Source of the DNA: Gallibacter pasteurianus_A
GTDB taxonomy: Bacteria > Bacillota > Clostridia > Peptostreptococcales > Anaerovoracaceae
Direction: 5' to 3'
Assembly (NCBI GenBank): GCA_963596005.1
Contig: CAVBJF010000002.1
Coordinates: 124,001-188,000 of the forward strand
Length of the DNA stretch: 64,000 nt
The notes beneath the pieces were generated by a model, which saw only the letters and a program-made list of their open reading frames with translations, did not search any database and was not told the origin of the DNA. Each line of letters opens with the position of its first letter. Within the stretch, counting starts at the first letter, position 1. The position numbers and the translations under genes were made by a program. Positions 1-7,628 of this stretch are shown here, one piece after another.

Positions 1-1
1 A

Positions 2-460
2 TTTCAAGAATCAGAAGAGGGACTGTCTGTGACAGTCAACGATGACTGGGTAACCTACGCAGACCCGTCTCCGGCTGATAATGTGACAGAAATCAATGTG
101 TATAAGGCTTACTATGTCACAAACCATACTCATACATATAGTCTTGATAAATGGAGTAGCAACGCTTCTTCACACTGGCATCAGTGCACCGATGCTAATT
201 GCCCGGATAAGGCTGCTAGCATCAAGGACACAGCAAAGCATACTTTCAAGTGGGTTGTTGATCGTAAGGCTACTGCAGATCAGGTAGGCCTCAAGCATGA
301 GGAATGCACAGTATGTGGCTATACACGTAACGAAAACACAAAGATTACTAATAGCCCACAAACCGGAGATACTATGAATATCGTACTTCCACTGGGTATC
401 ATGCTTGTGAGTGGAGCCGGCGTTGGTGCAGCAGTATATAGAAAGAAACAGCACAACTAA
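2..460 (+). CDS. C-terminal end of a sortase-anchored surface protein (partial)
   Basis: The reading frame is open from base 2, so the gene begins upstream of the window; a GTG at 29 is only an internal codon. The visible 152 residues hold a Cys/His-rich module (HTHTY...W...HWHQC...NC, then KHTFKWVVDRKAT...CTVCGY) of a kind common in clostridial surface proteins and possibly metal-binding. It ends with NSPQTGD, a hydrophobic stretch and the basic tail YRKKQHN, which is the layout of a cell-wall sorting signal. SPQTG departs from LPxTG but resembles the (S/N)PxTG motifs known from clostridial class B sortases. The function of the missing N-terminal part is unknown. A terminator follows. Confidence 0.85.
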   Translation, partial: FQESEEGLSVTVNDDWVTYADPSPADNVTEINVYKAYYVTNHTHTYSLDKWSSNASSHWHQCTDANCPDKAASIKDTAKHTFKWVVDRKATADQVGLKHEECTVCGYTRNENTKITNSPQTGDTMNIVLPLGIMLVSGAGVGAAVYRKKQHN

Positions 461-494
461 ACAGACCCGATAGGGTAAATATAAGTTTATGAGT

Positions 495-526
495 GGGCGA
501 CTGCCGAGAGGTAGTCGTCCATTTTT
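495..526 (+). terminator. Rho-independent terminator after the first surface protein
   Basis: An 11-bp stem (495-505 with 510-520, two G:T pairs) closes on a GAGA loop and is followed by a run of five T. It lies 35 bases after the stop codon of the upstream gene and before the promoter of the next one. Confidence 0.85.
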
Positions 527-546
527 CGGCTTTTGAGATAAAATGT

Positions 547-575
547 TTTACAAAGGATTTCCTATCTGATAAAAT
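547..575 (+). promoter_or_regulatory. Predicted sigma-A promoter for the second surface protein
   Basis: TTTACA at 547-552 and TAAAAT at 570-575 are separated by exactly 17 bases. The start site would be near 582, leaving an 85-base leader before the ATG at 668. Confidence 0.6.
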
Positions 576-667
576 TTTAAGCATGATAGAGGCTGTTAGC
601 ACGGATATAGATGGAAACGTAGAAGAAAGAATGCGTTCTATAACGTTGATGAACTTGGAGGGACATT

Positions 668-1855
668 ATGATACGTATTTTGCAGGAAGTTATATCTTCG
701 AAATGTCAATATGGTAATAGGCTGAAAAAAGGGATGAGCGTGATATTAGTATTTTTTGTAATGATTGCTTGTCTTGTAATGCCAACAGATACTGTGCGAG
801 CAGAAAGTAGCGAAATCGTTACCGATTTATCTGCTTATACACAGCAACCTTCAGATCAGCAGATTGAGGATGGAAAAACTTATTTGCTAACAAGCAATAA
901 GCGGATAACAAGTTATCAGTTTGGCTATGTCAATTATGGAGATGGCAATGAGTGCAACATCATCATTAAAGATCTTACAATGCTGACAGGCCAACGGTGC
1001 TCTGGATTAACTTTTTATAATGCCAATGGTGATTGGACTATTAACCTATATATTGATGGTACTAATATTATTGATGCCGGAGGCTGGGGTGGCCTGTGTG
1101 TAAACAGCAGCCAGTATGCTGGTAAGACTACGATTAACTTCTGTTATGTAAGTGATTCGTCAAGTATTACAATAAATGGATCATCAGGAGGAACTCAGGA
1201 TGCGACATACGATCTTCCGGATCAGTACAAACCGGAGGATGCGGTTTTAAGGACTCATAGTGTTGAAGCATCGCTGGGAGCAAATACAGAGATTAATACT
1301 CTTAGGGTTGCAGCCACTTCTTATACGGATATAAATTCGGCATTTAATGCAGCAAAGACAAGCAGACCATTACTAGTGACTTTAAGACATACTCATGCTG
1401 CAGATGCATGGCAACATAACGAAAACCAGCACTGGAAAATTTGCACCATTTGTAACCGGGAATTTGATCGTGTGGATCATTTAGGTGGCACGGCAACCTG
1501 CTCAACTGAGGCAGTTTGCGATACTTGCGGTGAAAGCTATGGAGCAGTTGAGCCTACAAATCACAGCAATTTGAAGCATGTTGTGCAGAAAGCACCTACA
1601 GCTGCTGCAGAGGGCAATACCGAATATTGGTACTGCGACGGCTGTGATAAGTATTACAGCGATGAAGATGCAAACAATGAAATTAGCTTGAAAGACACAG
1701 TTATAGATAAGCTAACACCTACGATATCTGATGAGGATTCTGATGAAGATATTCTAAAAACAGGTGATGAAACTAATATGGCTTTATTGCTCGCACTGCT
1801 GCTTGTGAGCAGCTGTGGCATGATACTTACTACAAGATTTATAGGAAAAAAATAA
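668..1855 (+). CDS. Secreted surface protein with Cys-rich C-terminal modules and membrane anchor
   Basis: This 395-residue protein starts at the ATG behind GGAGGGA (about 5 bases spacing). It has an extended signal peptide: a basic stretch (NRLKKG), a hydrophobic core near residues 23-40 and a likely cleavage after VRAE. The middle (about 50-235) is rich in Gly, Asn, Thr and Ile, looks like a beta-helix, and matches no enzyme I recognise. Residues about 240-345 carry repeated HW..C..C, C..CG and YWYC.GC units like those in the upstream gene. The C-terminus has ILKTGD, a hydrophobic segment and the tail RFIGKK, so it is either a divergent sorting signal lacking the proline or a simple membrane anchor. 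The TGDxxN-hydrophobic-LVS pattern is shared with the neighbour, suggesting paralogy. Confidence 0.8.
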   Translation: MIRILQEVISSKCQYGNRLKKGMSVILVFFVMIACLVMPTDTVRAESSEIVTDLSAYTQQPSDQQIEDGKTYLLTSNKRITSYQFGYVNYGDGNECNIIIKDLTMLTGQRCSGLTFYNANGDWTINLYIDGTNIIDAGGWGGLCVNSSQYAGKTTINFCYVSDSSSITINGSSGGTQDATYDLPDQYKPEDAVLRTHSVEASLGANTEINTLRVAATSYTDINSAFNAAKTSRPLLVTLRHTHAADAWQHNENQHWKICTICNREFDRVDHLGGTATCSTEAVCDTCGESYGAVEPTNHSNLKHVVQKAPTAAAEGNTEYWYCDGCDKYYSDEDANNEISLKDTVIDKLTPTISDEDSDEDILKTGDETNMALLLALLLVSSCGMILTTRFIGKK

Positions 1856-1881
1856 GTTTTAGAGATAGAAAAGAGAAAATC

Positions 1882-2550
1882 ATGCAAACAAAAAGTGAAA
1901 AAGCAAGTATTCTTGCAAAGCGATACTTGTTTTTTATTGTAGGTCTTATCATCATGGCGTTTGGGATTGCATTTTCCATAAACGCGGCACTTGGCACATC
2001 ACCGATATCAAGTCTGCCGTATGTGACGAGTCTGATACTTCCACTAACGGTAGGCCAAATGACTATCTTGATGCATGTGACATTTATAACGCTTCAGATA
2101 TTGATACTAAAAAAAGAATATAACAAGGTGCAACTATTGCAACTACCCGTGGCAATCGTATTCGGCTTTATGACGGATGTTGCACTGTGGTGTATGAAAG
2201 ATGTAATACCGCAAAACTATTTTATGCAGTGGGTTCTTTGTATCATCGGTATACTGCTTGTGGGGCTCGGTGTAGCTGTCGAAGTTACGGCAGGGGTCGT
2301 TATATTGGCAGGAGAGGGCTTGATACTTGCAATATGCAAAGCGTATAATAAGAATTTTGCGAAGATGAAAATAATTTTTGATACATCGCTTGTTGCAATA
2401 TCAGTGGTGCTTTCGTTAGTATTTTTGCATTCTCTGCAGGGGGTGCGAGAGGGCACGATAGTTGCGGCATTATTTGTTGGTGTAGTTGTTAAATTGCTAA
2501 AGCCTTTTATGAATAAAATATCGGAGAAATTATTTAGGAGTAAAATTTAA
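1882..2550 (+). CDS. YczE/YitT-like integral membrane protein
   Basis: A 222-residue protein with about five hydrophobic segments. The N-terminal part (RYLFFIVGLIIMAFGIAFSINAALGTSPISSLPY) is typical of the YczE/YyaS family, whose biochemical role is not established. It is probably a plasma-membrane protein of unknown substrate. Its stop codon overlaps the first base of the following EamA transporter, so the two are likely co-expressed. The ribosome-binding site is weak (purine-rich only). Family assignment is by sequence feel. Confidence 0.75.
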   Translation: MQTKSEKASILAKRYLFFIVGLIIMAFGIAFSINAALGTSPISSLPYVTSLILPLTVGQMTILMHVTFITLQILILKKEYNKVQLLQLPVAIVFGFMTDVALWCMKDVIPQNYFMQWVLCIIGILLVGLGVAVEVTAGVVILAGEGLILAICKAYNKNFAKMKIIFDTSLVAISVVLSLVFLHSLQGVREGTIVAALFVGVVVKLLKPFMNKISEKLFRSKI

Positions 2551-3476
2551 TGGATAAAAAAGCAAAGGGCATGATCCTTGCCATAGCAGGAGGTATATGC
2601 TGGGGACTTGCAGCCGTCTTTGGACAGTATCTTTTTGCTCACAATCACATAACGGCAAAATGGCTCGTAAGTGTGAGGCTTCTTTTGGCAGGAACACTTC
2701 TTTTGCTTCCTGTTTTTATCAGGGAGAAAAGAGGGGCTTTTGCGGTGTGGAAAAACAAAGCTGATGCTGTAAAGATGCTAACCTTTGCGGTGTTTGGAAT
2801 GGGCTTTTGCCAGCTTGCATATTACATAGCGATAGAGCAATCCAACGCCGGCACAGCGACGGTATTACAGTATTCCGGGCCTGCAATGATCATGCTGTAT
2901 TTTTGCGTGCGAGATAAAAAATTGCCGACGATATCGCAGGTTGTTGCACTTTTTATGACTATGATCGGAGTTTGGCTTCTTGCCACTAAGGGAGATATGA
3001 CATCGCTTAACATATCAAAAGAAGCCTTGCTTTGGGGGATTGCTTCGGCAGTGGCACTTGCTTTGTATAATATTATTCCGGGAGAGCTTATGGAAAAATA
3101 TGGTACGGTAAGCGTCTGTGGCTGGGGAATGCTCGTAGCAGGCATATTGCTTGCAGGCTTCGTAAAGCCATGGCAGATAGTTGGCACATGGGATCTAAAT
3201 GGTGTTTGTGCTCTTGCCGTTGTAATCATACTCGGTACGGTAATATCTTTTTCGCTTTATATGGAAGGTGTGAAACTTGCAGGCCCTGAGACTGCAAGTA
3301 TGATAGCCTCAGTTGAGCCTGTTACAGCTACGATTGCGACGATTGTGATGATGAAAATAAGCTTCACTTTCCCCGAGATTTTAGGTATAATATCAATAGT
3401 CATTGCGGTGACTGTATTATCAATTAAAAAAGACAGTTCGGAACCATCCTGTCTAAAAACAAAACTAAGGGACTAA
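2550..3476 (+). CDS. EamA/DMT-superfamily metabolite transporter
   Basis: At 308 residues with about ten hydrophobic segments arranged as two halves, this fits the EamA (drug/metabolite transporter) fold. Characteristic stretches are the N-terminal GGICWGLAAVFGQYLF and the second-half GVKLAGPETASMIASVEPVTATI, the usual SVEPV-like signature before the last helices. It should export or exchange a small metabolite across the membrane; the substrate cannot be told from sequence. It overlaps the previous gene by one base and is followed by a strong terminator. A second, distinct EamA protein lies at 53865. Confidence 0.85.
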   Translation: MDKKAKGMILAIAGGICWGLAAVFGQYLFAHNHITAKWLVSVRLLLAGTLLLLPVFIREKRGAFAVWKNKADAVKMLTFAVFGMGFCQLAYYIAIEQSNAGTATVLQYSGPAMIMLYFCVRDKKLPTISQVVALFMTMIGVWLLATKGDMTSLNISKEALLWGIASAVALALYNIIPGELMEKYGTVSVCGWGMLVAGILLAGFVKPWQIVGTWDLNGVCALAVVIILGTVISFSLYMEGVKLAGPETASMIASVEPVTATIATIVMMKISFTFPEILGIISIVIAVTVLSIKKDSSEPSCLKTKLRD

Positions 3477-3483
3477 AATACAG

Positions 3484-3508
3484 ACGGGCGTCCTGCGTCC
3501 GTTTTTTT
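3484..3508 (+). terminator. Rho-independent terminator after the EamA gene
   Basis: ACGGGCG (3484-3490) pairs with CGTCCGT (3496-3502) with one G:T, over a 5-base loop, and runs into seven T. It starts 8 bases after the stop codon at 3476. Confidence 0.85.
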
Positions 3509-3516
3509 AAAGCGTA

Positions 3517-3576
3517 GCAAGACTTGTGCATGACTTGCGGTGACTCTGCGTCATATCGCACCCTTAGAAAAGGAGG
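3517..3576 (+). promoter_or_regulatory. Structured leader of the queuosine-precursor transporter gene
   Basis: Three helices can be drawn: GCAAG/CTTGC (3517-3521 with 3534-3538), a composite TGCG-TGAC/GTCA-CGCA hairpin at about 3536-3560, and CCTT/AAGG (3562-3565 with 3570-3573), which overlaps the AGGAGG ribosome-binding site at 3571-3576. The gene belongs to a family often controlled by preQ1 riboswitches, so a translational switch is plausible, but I cannot match a known preQ1 class. I see no convincing promoter between the terminator and this leader. Confidence 0.35.
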
Positions 3577-3583
3577 AGAAAAT

Positions 3584-4315
3584 ATGACAAATGAGTTACT
3601 TTTGTTAGGCTCGGTGCTTATCGTATACGGTAGCGTGATACTTTTTTTTAGGCTGTTTGGGCTTCACGGCCTTTACTGCTGGACGGTTTTTGCGGTCATA
3701 AGTGCCAATATAGAGGTTTTGATTTTGGTCAATGCGTTTGGTATGGAGCAAACGCTTGGCAATGTGATGTTCGCATCTTCATTTTTGGTAACTGACATCA
3801 TAAGTGAGATCTATGGTAAAGGCGCGGCTAAAAGGGCTGTCAACATAGGGATAGCCGCATCGCTTGTATTTGTAGTCGTATCATTTTTATGGCTGTGCTA
3901 TGTGCCCTCATCAAACGATTGGGCTATGCCGCATATAAAGGCTATATTTTCACATACGCCACGCCTTATGATAGCAAGCCTTTTAGTATATGCTATCTGT
4001 CAGCGTTTTGATGTGTGGCTGTACCACAAGTGGTGGGTATTCACGGAAAATAAATTCGCAGACAAGAGAAAATGCTTATGGCTTAGAAATAACGGATCGA
4101 CGCTCATATCTCAGCTGTTAAACACGGTATTATTTAATATCGGTGCCTTTGCGGGCATATATGATGCAAAAACGCTAATAAGCATAATCGGTGCAGGATA
4201 CATCATATATATTGCAACGAGTCTGCTTGACACACCATATGTATATTGGGCTCGCAGGATAGCAGAAAGAGATAGCATGCATAAGGCAGAGAATAAAAAC
4301 AAAGAACAATGCTAA
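3584..4315 (+). CDS. yhhQ: Queuosine precursor transporter (YhhQ/COG1738 family)
   Basis: The ATG at 3584 sits 7 bases after AGGAGG and is preferred over an upstream in-frame start at 3524. The 243-residue protein has about six membrane segments. Family landmarks include NVMFASSFLVTDIISEIYGKGAAKRAV and, late in the protein, a NGSTLISQLLNTVLFNIGAF stretch followed by YIIYIATSLLDTPYVYW. Members import queuosine precursors such as preQ1, queuine or queuosine for the tRNA wobble modification. queH, the last reductase of the queuosine pathway, is 10 kb downstream. aroD follows at 12 bases, probably in one transcript. Confidence 0.88.
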   Translation: MTNELLLLGSVLIVYGSVILFFRLFGLHGLYCWTVFAVISANIEVLILVNAFGMEQTLGNVMFASSFLVTDIISEIYGKGAAKRAVNIGIAASLVFVVVSFLWLCYVPSSNDWAMPHIKAIFSHTPRLMIASLLVYAICQRFDVWLYHKWWVFTENKFADKRKCLWLRNNGSTLISQLLNTVLFNIGAFAGIYDAKTLISIIGAGYIIYIATSLLDTPYVYWARRIAERDSMHKAENKNKEQC

Positions 4316-4327
4316 GAGGTAGAGATT

Positions 4328-5008
4328 ATGAAAAAATGTATTCCTATAGTAGCTACAAGCTTTGATGAAATAAAAGAAATTGCAAGAAGCATTGAAAACA
4401 GAGCCTTTGATATGGTAGAGCTTAGGTTAGACGGCATACAAGGCTCCTTTAGAATGAGAGAGTTTATAGAGGCATGGAATCTATTGCGAAGCGAGATAAA
4501 AAAACCTGTGATTGTCACCATGCGCACAAAAAAGCAAGGCGGTAAGAGCGAAATGTATGCTTCGGAATACAATGCTTTTATACGAAAAATCATATATAAT
4601 ATCAAACCGGAATACATAGACATCGAGCCAATAAGCTGTGGCAATGCGGTATATGTGAAAATGCTGACAAGCCTTGCACAAAAAAGAGGTATAAAGGTAA
4701 TATTGAGTAATCATGACCTTTTTTTTACAGAGAAAGAAAGAGACATCGAAATGAGCTTGTGTAAGCTAAAGTACATGGGGGCAGATATTCCAAAGGTTGC
4801 ATATATGGCAAGCAGCGAGAAAGATGTCGTAAATCTCATAGGTGGAGCAAAAAAAGCAAGCGAGAAGATAGGCGAGCTTATAGCAATCGCGATGGGAGAG
4901 CTTGGCAAAAGAACCAGGATAGACGGTGACGAATTTGGGAGCGTTATAACATTCCTAAGGCCTGTCGGCAGCGGTGTGGATGCAAGCGATGAGCTTGGAC
5001 AAATTTGA
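4328..5008 (+). CDS. aroD: 3-dehydroquinate dehydratase, type I
   Basis: AroD converts 3-dehydroquinate to 3-dehydroshikimate in the shikimate pathway through a Schiff base. The 226-residue length is near the usual size of the class I enzyme. Visible motifs are ELRLD (31-35), MRTK (65-68), the catalytic His129 in SNHD and the Schiff-base Lys156 in PKVAYM. MGELGKRTRI (189-198) and FGSVITF (203-209) line the active site. The C-terminal loop reads DASDELGQI where most relatives have a SAPGQ-type lid, a small divergence. It lies 12 bases after the transporter gene. Confidence 0.95.
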   Translation: MKKCIPIVATSFDEIKEIARSIENRAFDMVELRLDGIQGSFRMREFIEAWNLLRSEIKKPVIVTMRTKKQGGKSEMYASEYNAFIRKIIYNIKPEYIDIEPISCGNAVYVKMLTSLAQKRGIKVILSNHDLFFTEKERDIEMSLCKLKYMGADIPKVAYMASSEKDVVNLIGGAKKASEKIGELIAIAMGELGKRTRIDGDEFGSVITFLRPVGSGVDASDELGQI

Positions 5009-5033
5009 ATAAAGCTATGAAATAGTATATAAT
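5005..5033 (+). promoter_or_regulatory. Predicted sigma-A promoter for the ecf operon
   Basis: TTGAAT (5005-5010), 17 bases, then a perfect TATAAT (5028-5033). The -35 element overlaps the end of aroD. Confidence 0.75.
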
Positions 5034-5086
5034 ATTTCGGTAAATTTTCAGTTCTAAAGACATATAAAGCACATGGAGAAAAAGAT

Positions 5087-5929
5087 ATGGACTCAAAAAT
5101 AATATCTGTAAATGAGCTATCGTTTGCATATCATCAAGCAGAGAATGAAAATCCACAGCTTGTTTTAGACGATGTGAGCTTTGAGATAGAAAAAGGCTCT
5201 TTTACGACGATAATCGGCAAAAACGGCAGTGGTAAGTCAACAGCTGCTAAAAATATAAACGCTTTACTTTTACCAACAAAGGGAAGCGTATATGTTAAGG
5301 GATATGATACAAAGGACGAGAGTCATATTTGGGATATAAGGCAGACGGCAGGTATGGTTTTTCAAAATCCTGACAATCAGATAGTTTCGAGCATAGTCGA
5401 GGACGATGTCGCTTTTGGACCGGAAAATATCGGTATAGACCCTGAGGAGATACGAAAGCGTGTTGATGAGGCACTTCGTTCTGTAAATATGGGTAAGTTC
5501 AGAAATAAAGCTCCGCATATGCTTTCCGGTGGGCAAAAGCAGAGGATAGCGATTGCAGGAGTTGTGGCAATGAAGCCTGAGTGTATTATATTTGACGAGC
5601 CGACGGCGATGCTCGATCCAAAGGGGCGAAAGGAAGTCATGAGCATAATAAAAAAACTCCATAAAGAGGGCATTACGATACTGCTTATAACTCATTTTAT
5701 GCAAGAAGCTGCGATGGCAGATAGGGTCATCATTATGGACGAGGGTAAAGTAAAGCTTGACGGCAGTCCGCAGGAGGTTTTTGATCATCCGAAGGAGCTT
5801 GACGAGATGAATCTTTCTGTGCCACTTGTGGTAAAGCTGGCTCAGAGCCTGCGTCAAAAAGGAGTAGATGTGCCTAAGGATGTTATCGATACAGAAAAAA
5901 TGGTGAAATATTTATGTCAATACAAGTAA
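5087..5929 (+). CDS. ecfA1: ECF transporter energizing ATPase A1
   Basis: This 280-residue ABC ATPase is the first of the two that power the energy-coupling-factor vitamin transporters. Walker A is GKNGSGKST (44-52), the Q-loop is in VFQNPDNQ, the signature is LSGGQKQR (146-153) and Walker B is IIFDEP with catalytic Glu171. The C-terminal domain typical of CbiO/EcfA follows. ecfA2 overlaps its end by 16 bases and ecfT comes next, so the module is complete except for a substrate-binding S component, which must be encoded elsewhere. In many Firmicutes this trio sits after rplQ in the ribosomal-protein cluster; here it has its own promoter. Confidence 0.95.
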   Translation: MDSKIISVNELSFAYHQAENENPQLVLDDVSFEIEKGSFTTIIGKNGSGKSTAAKNINALLLPTKGSVYVKGYDTKDESHIWDIRQTAGMVFQNPDNQIVSSIVEDDVAFGPENIGIDPEEIRKRVDEALRSVNMGKFRNKAPHMLSGGQKQRIAIAGVVAMKPECIIFDEPTAMLDPKGRKEVMSIIKKLHKEGITILLITHFMQEAAMADRVIIMDEGKVKLDGSPQEVFDHPKELDEMNLSVPLVVKLAQSLRQKGVDVPKDVIDTEKMVKYLCQYK

Positions 5930-6765
5930 AGGATTTAACGCACATATATAGCCCGGGCCTTCCATACGAATCAACAGCACTCGAAAATGTATCCTTTGAG
6001 ATAGAGGATGGGGAATTTGTGGGAATTATTGGGCATACAGGGTCGGGCAAGTCGACACTTATACAGCATTTAAATGGTCTTTTAAAGCCGACATCGGGGC
6101 AGATAATAGTTGACGGTACAGACCTGACGGCTGAGGATGTTTCGATGCTTGATATTAGAAAAAAGGTCGGACTTGTTTTCCAGTATCCGGAGTACCAGCT
6201 CTTTGAGGAAACGATAGAAAAGGATATAGCGTTCGGACCTAAAAACTTAGGACTTGACGAGGAAGAAATCAAGGAGAGGGTAAAGGAAGCGATGGCACTT
6301 GTGCAGCTTGATTATGACAAGTTTTCGCAAAAAAGCCCGTTTGATCTTTCCGGCGGACAAAAAAGAAGAGTTGCGATAGCAGGTGTTATTGCGATGAAAC
6401 CGCAGATATTGATACTCGATGAGCCGACGGCAGGGCTTGACCCAAAGGCACATAGTGATGTCTTGGAGATGATAAAGGGCATTCATAAAAAAGAAGGGAA
6501 TATAACGATATTTGTTTCCCACAATATGAATGACATAGCTAATATGTGTGACAAGGTCATTGTCATGAACGGTGGCAAAAAAGTGCTACATGGTACACCA
6601 AGCGAGGTGTTTGGCGAGGGAGATACGCTAAAGGAGATAGGACTTGACCTACCGGATGTGACGCAGCTGCTTTATGAGTTAAATAAAGAGGGCATCGATA
6701 TGCCGAGCGGTGTTTTTGATGTCGAGGAGGCAGAAAGAGCGATTTTAGAATATTTAAAGAAATAA
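5914..6765 (+). CDS. ecfA2: ECF transporter energizing ATPase A2
   Basis: The second ATPase of the ECF module has 283 residues: Walker A GHTGSGKST (40-48), VFQYPEYQLFEET after the Q-loop, signature LSGGQKRR (145-152) and Walker B ILILDEP with Glu170. The YPEYQLFE stretch is characteristic of the A2 subunit. It forms a heterodimer with EcfA1 and binds EcfT through a groove near the Q-loop. The start overlaps ecfA1, indicating translational coupling. Confidence 0.95.
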   Translation: MSIQVKDLTHIYSPGLPYESTALENVSFEIEDGEFVGIIGHTGSGKSTLIQHLNGLLKPTSGQIIVDGTDLTAEDVSMLDIRKKVGLVFQYPEYQLFEETIEKDIAFGPKNLGLDEEEIKERVKEAMALVQLDYDKFSQKSPFDLSGGQKRRVAIAGVIAMKPQILILDEPTAGLDPKAHSDVLEMIKGIHKKEGNITIFVSHNMNDIANMCDKVIVMNGGKKVLHGTPSEVFGEGDTLKEIGLDLPDVTQLLYELNKEGIDMPSGVFDVEEAERAILEYLKK

Positions 6766-6815
6766 TATTTGTGGCAAAAATTGAAAGTTAAAGGGTTATA
6801 CAGGAGGAAAATCCG

Positions 6816-7628
6816 TTGATTAGAGACATAACGCTGGGCCAGTACTATCCGAGCGAATCGCCGATACATAGACTGGACCCGAGAATAAAAATCATAGGAA
6901 CTCTGATATATATAATTGCATTATTTGTAATAAACAGGTTCGTCGGTTTTGCAGCGGCGATCTTGTGTCTGGCGATTATAATTAAGGTTTCAAAGGTACC
7001 GCTGAAATTTATTTTGCGTGGGCTAAAGGCGATATTTTTCATAATTATATTTACATTCGTGTTAAATATGTTTATGGTTAAGGGCGAAACGCTTGTAAAG
7101 GTTTGGATTTTTACAATAACAAAAGAGGGACTTTACCAAGCCTCGTTTATGGCGATACGACTCATACTTCTCATATTGGGCTCGTCGCTGCTTACACTTA
7201 CGACAAAGCCTATAAGCTTGACGGACGGCATAGAGCATTTGCTAAAGCCGTTTTCAAAAATAGGACTTCCGGCACATGAGCTTGCGATGATGATGACGAT
7301 AGCACTCAGATTTATACCGACGCTTTTGGAGGAAACGGACAAAATTATGAAAGCACAGCAGGCAAGAGGTGCGGACTTTGAAACGGGTAATATACTTCAT
7401 CGTGCCAAGCAACTCATTCCGATACTTGTACCGTTGTTTATAAGTGCATTTAGGATAGCACAGGATATGGCGATGGCGATGGAGGCAAGATGCTATCACG
7501 GGGGAGATAACAGGACGAGAATGAACAGCATCAAATACGGCAGGTTCGATGCGGTGGCGGCGGTTTTGATAATACTATTTATGATAATGTCGATTTGCGT
7601 GAGAATTTTCTGTAAGGGGTTAGTGTGA
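6816..7628 (+). CDS. ecfT: ECF transporter transmembrane protein T
   Basis: The 270-residue membrane scaffold links the ATPase pair to interchangeable vitamin-binding S subunits. It starts at TTG (6816) behind CAGGAGG. The N-terminus DITLGQYYPSESPIHRLDPRIKI is standard for the family, followed by four to five hydrophobic segments. The two short XRX coupling motifs are present: ARG at 183-185 (QQARGADFE) and ARC at 224-226 (MEARCYHGG). A last hydrophobic helix ends the protein. Its final four bases (GTGA) overlap the start of trmB. Confidence 0.94.
   Translation: MIRDITLGQYYPSESPIHRLDPRIKIIGTLIYIIALFVINRFVGFAAAILCLAIIIKVSKVPLKFILRGLKAIFFIIIFTFVLNMFMVKGETLVKVWIFTITKEGLYQASFMAIRLILLILGSSLLTLTTKPISLTDGIEHLLKPFSKIGLPAHELAMMMTIALRFIPTLLEETDKIMKAQQARGADFETGNILHRAKQLIPILVPLFISAFRIAQDMAMAMEARCYHGGDNRTRMNSIKYGRFDAVAAVLIILFMIMSICVRIFCKGLV

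Noticed and set aside
493..717. Open frame of 74 codons between the two surface proteins
   Set aside because: It begins inside the terminator hairpin, spans the predicted promoter and overlaps the signal-peptide start of the next gene; no ribosome-binding site and no recognisable protein.
3536..3583. Canonical preQ1-I riboswitch
   Set aside because: The required short P1 helix with a CCC-type 3' strand and A-rich tail cannot be drawn; kept only as an unassigned structured leader.
5270..5857. 195-codon minus-strand frame opposite ecfA1
   Set aside because: It is antisense to a well-conserved gene, has no ribosome-binding site and reads as low-complexity Tyr/Leu/His-rich sequence.
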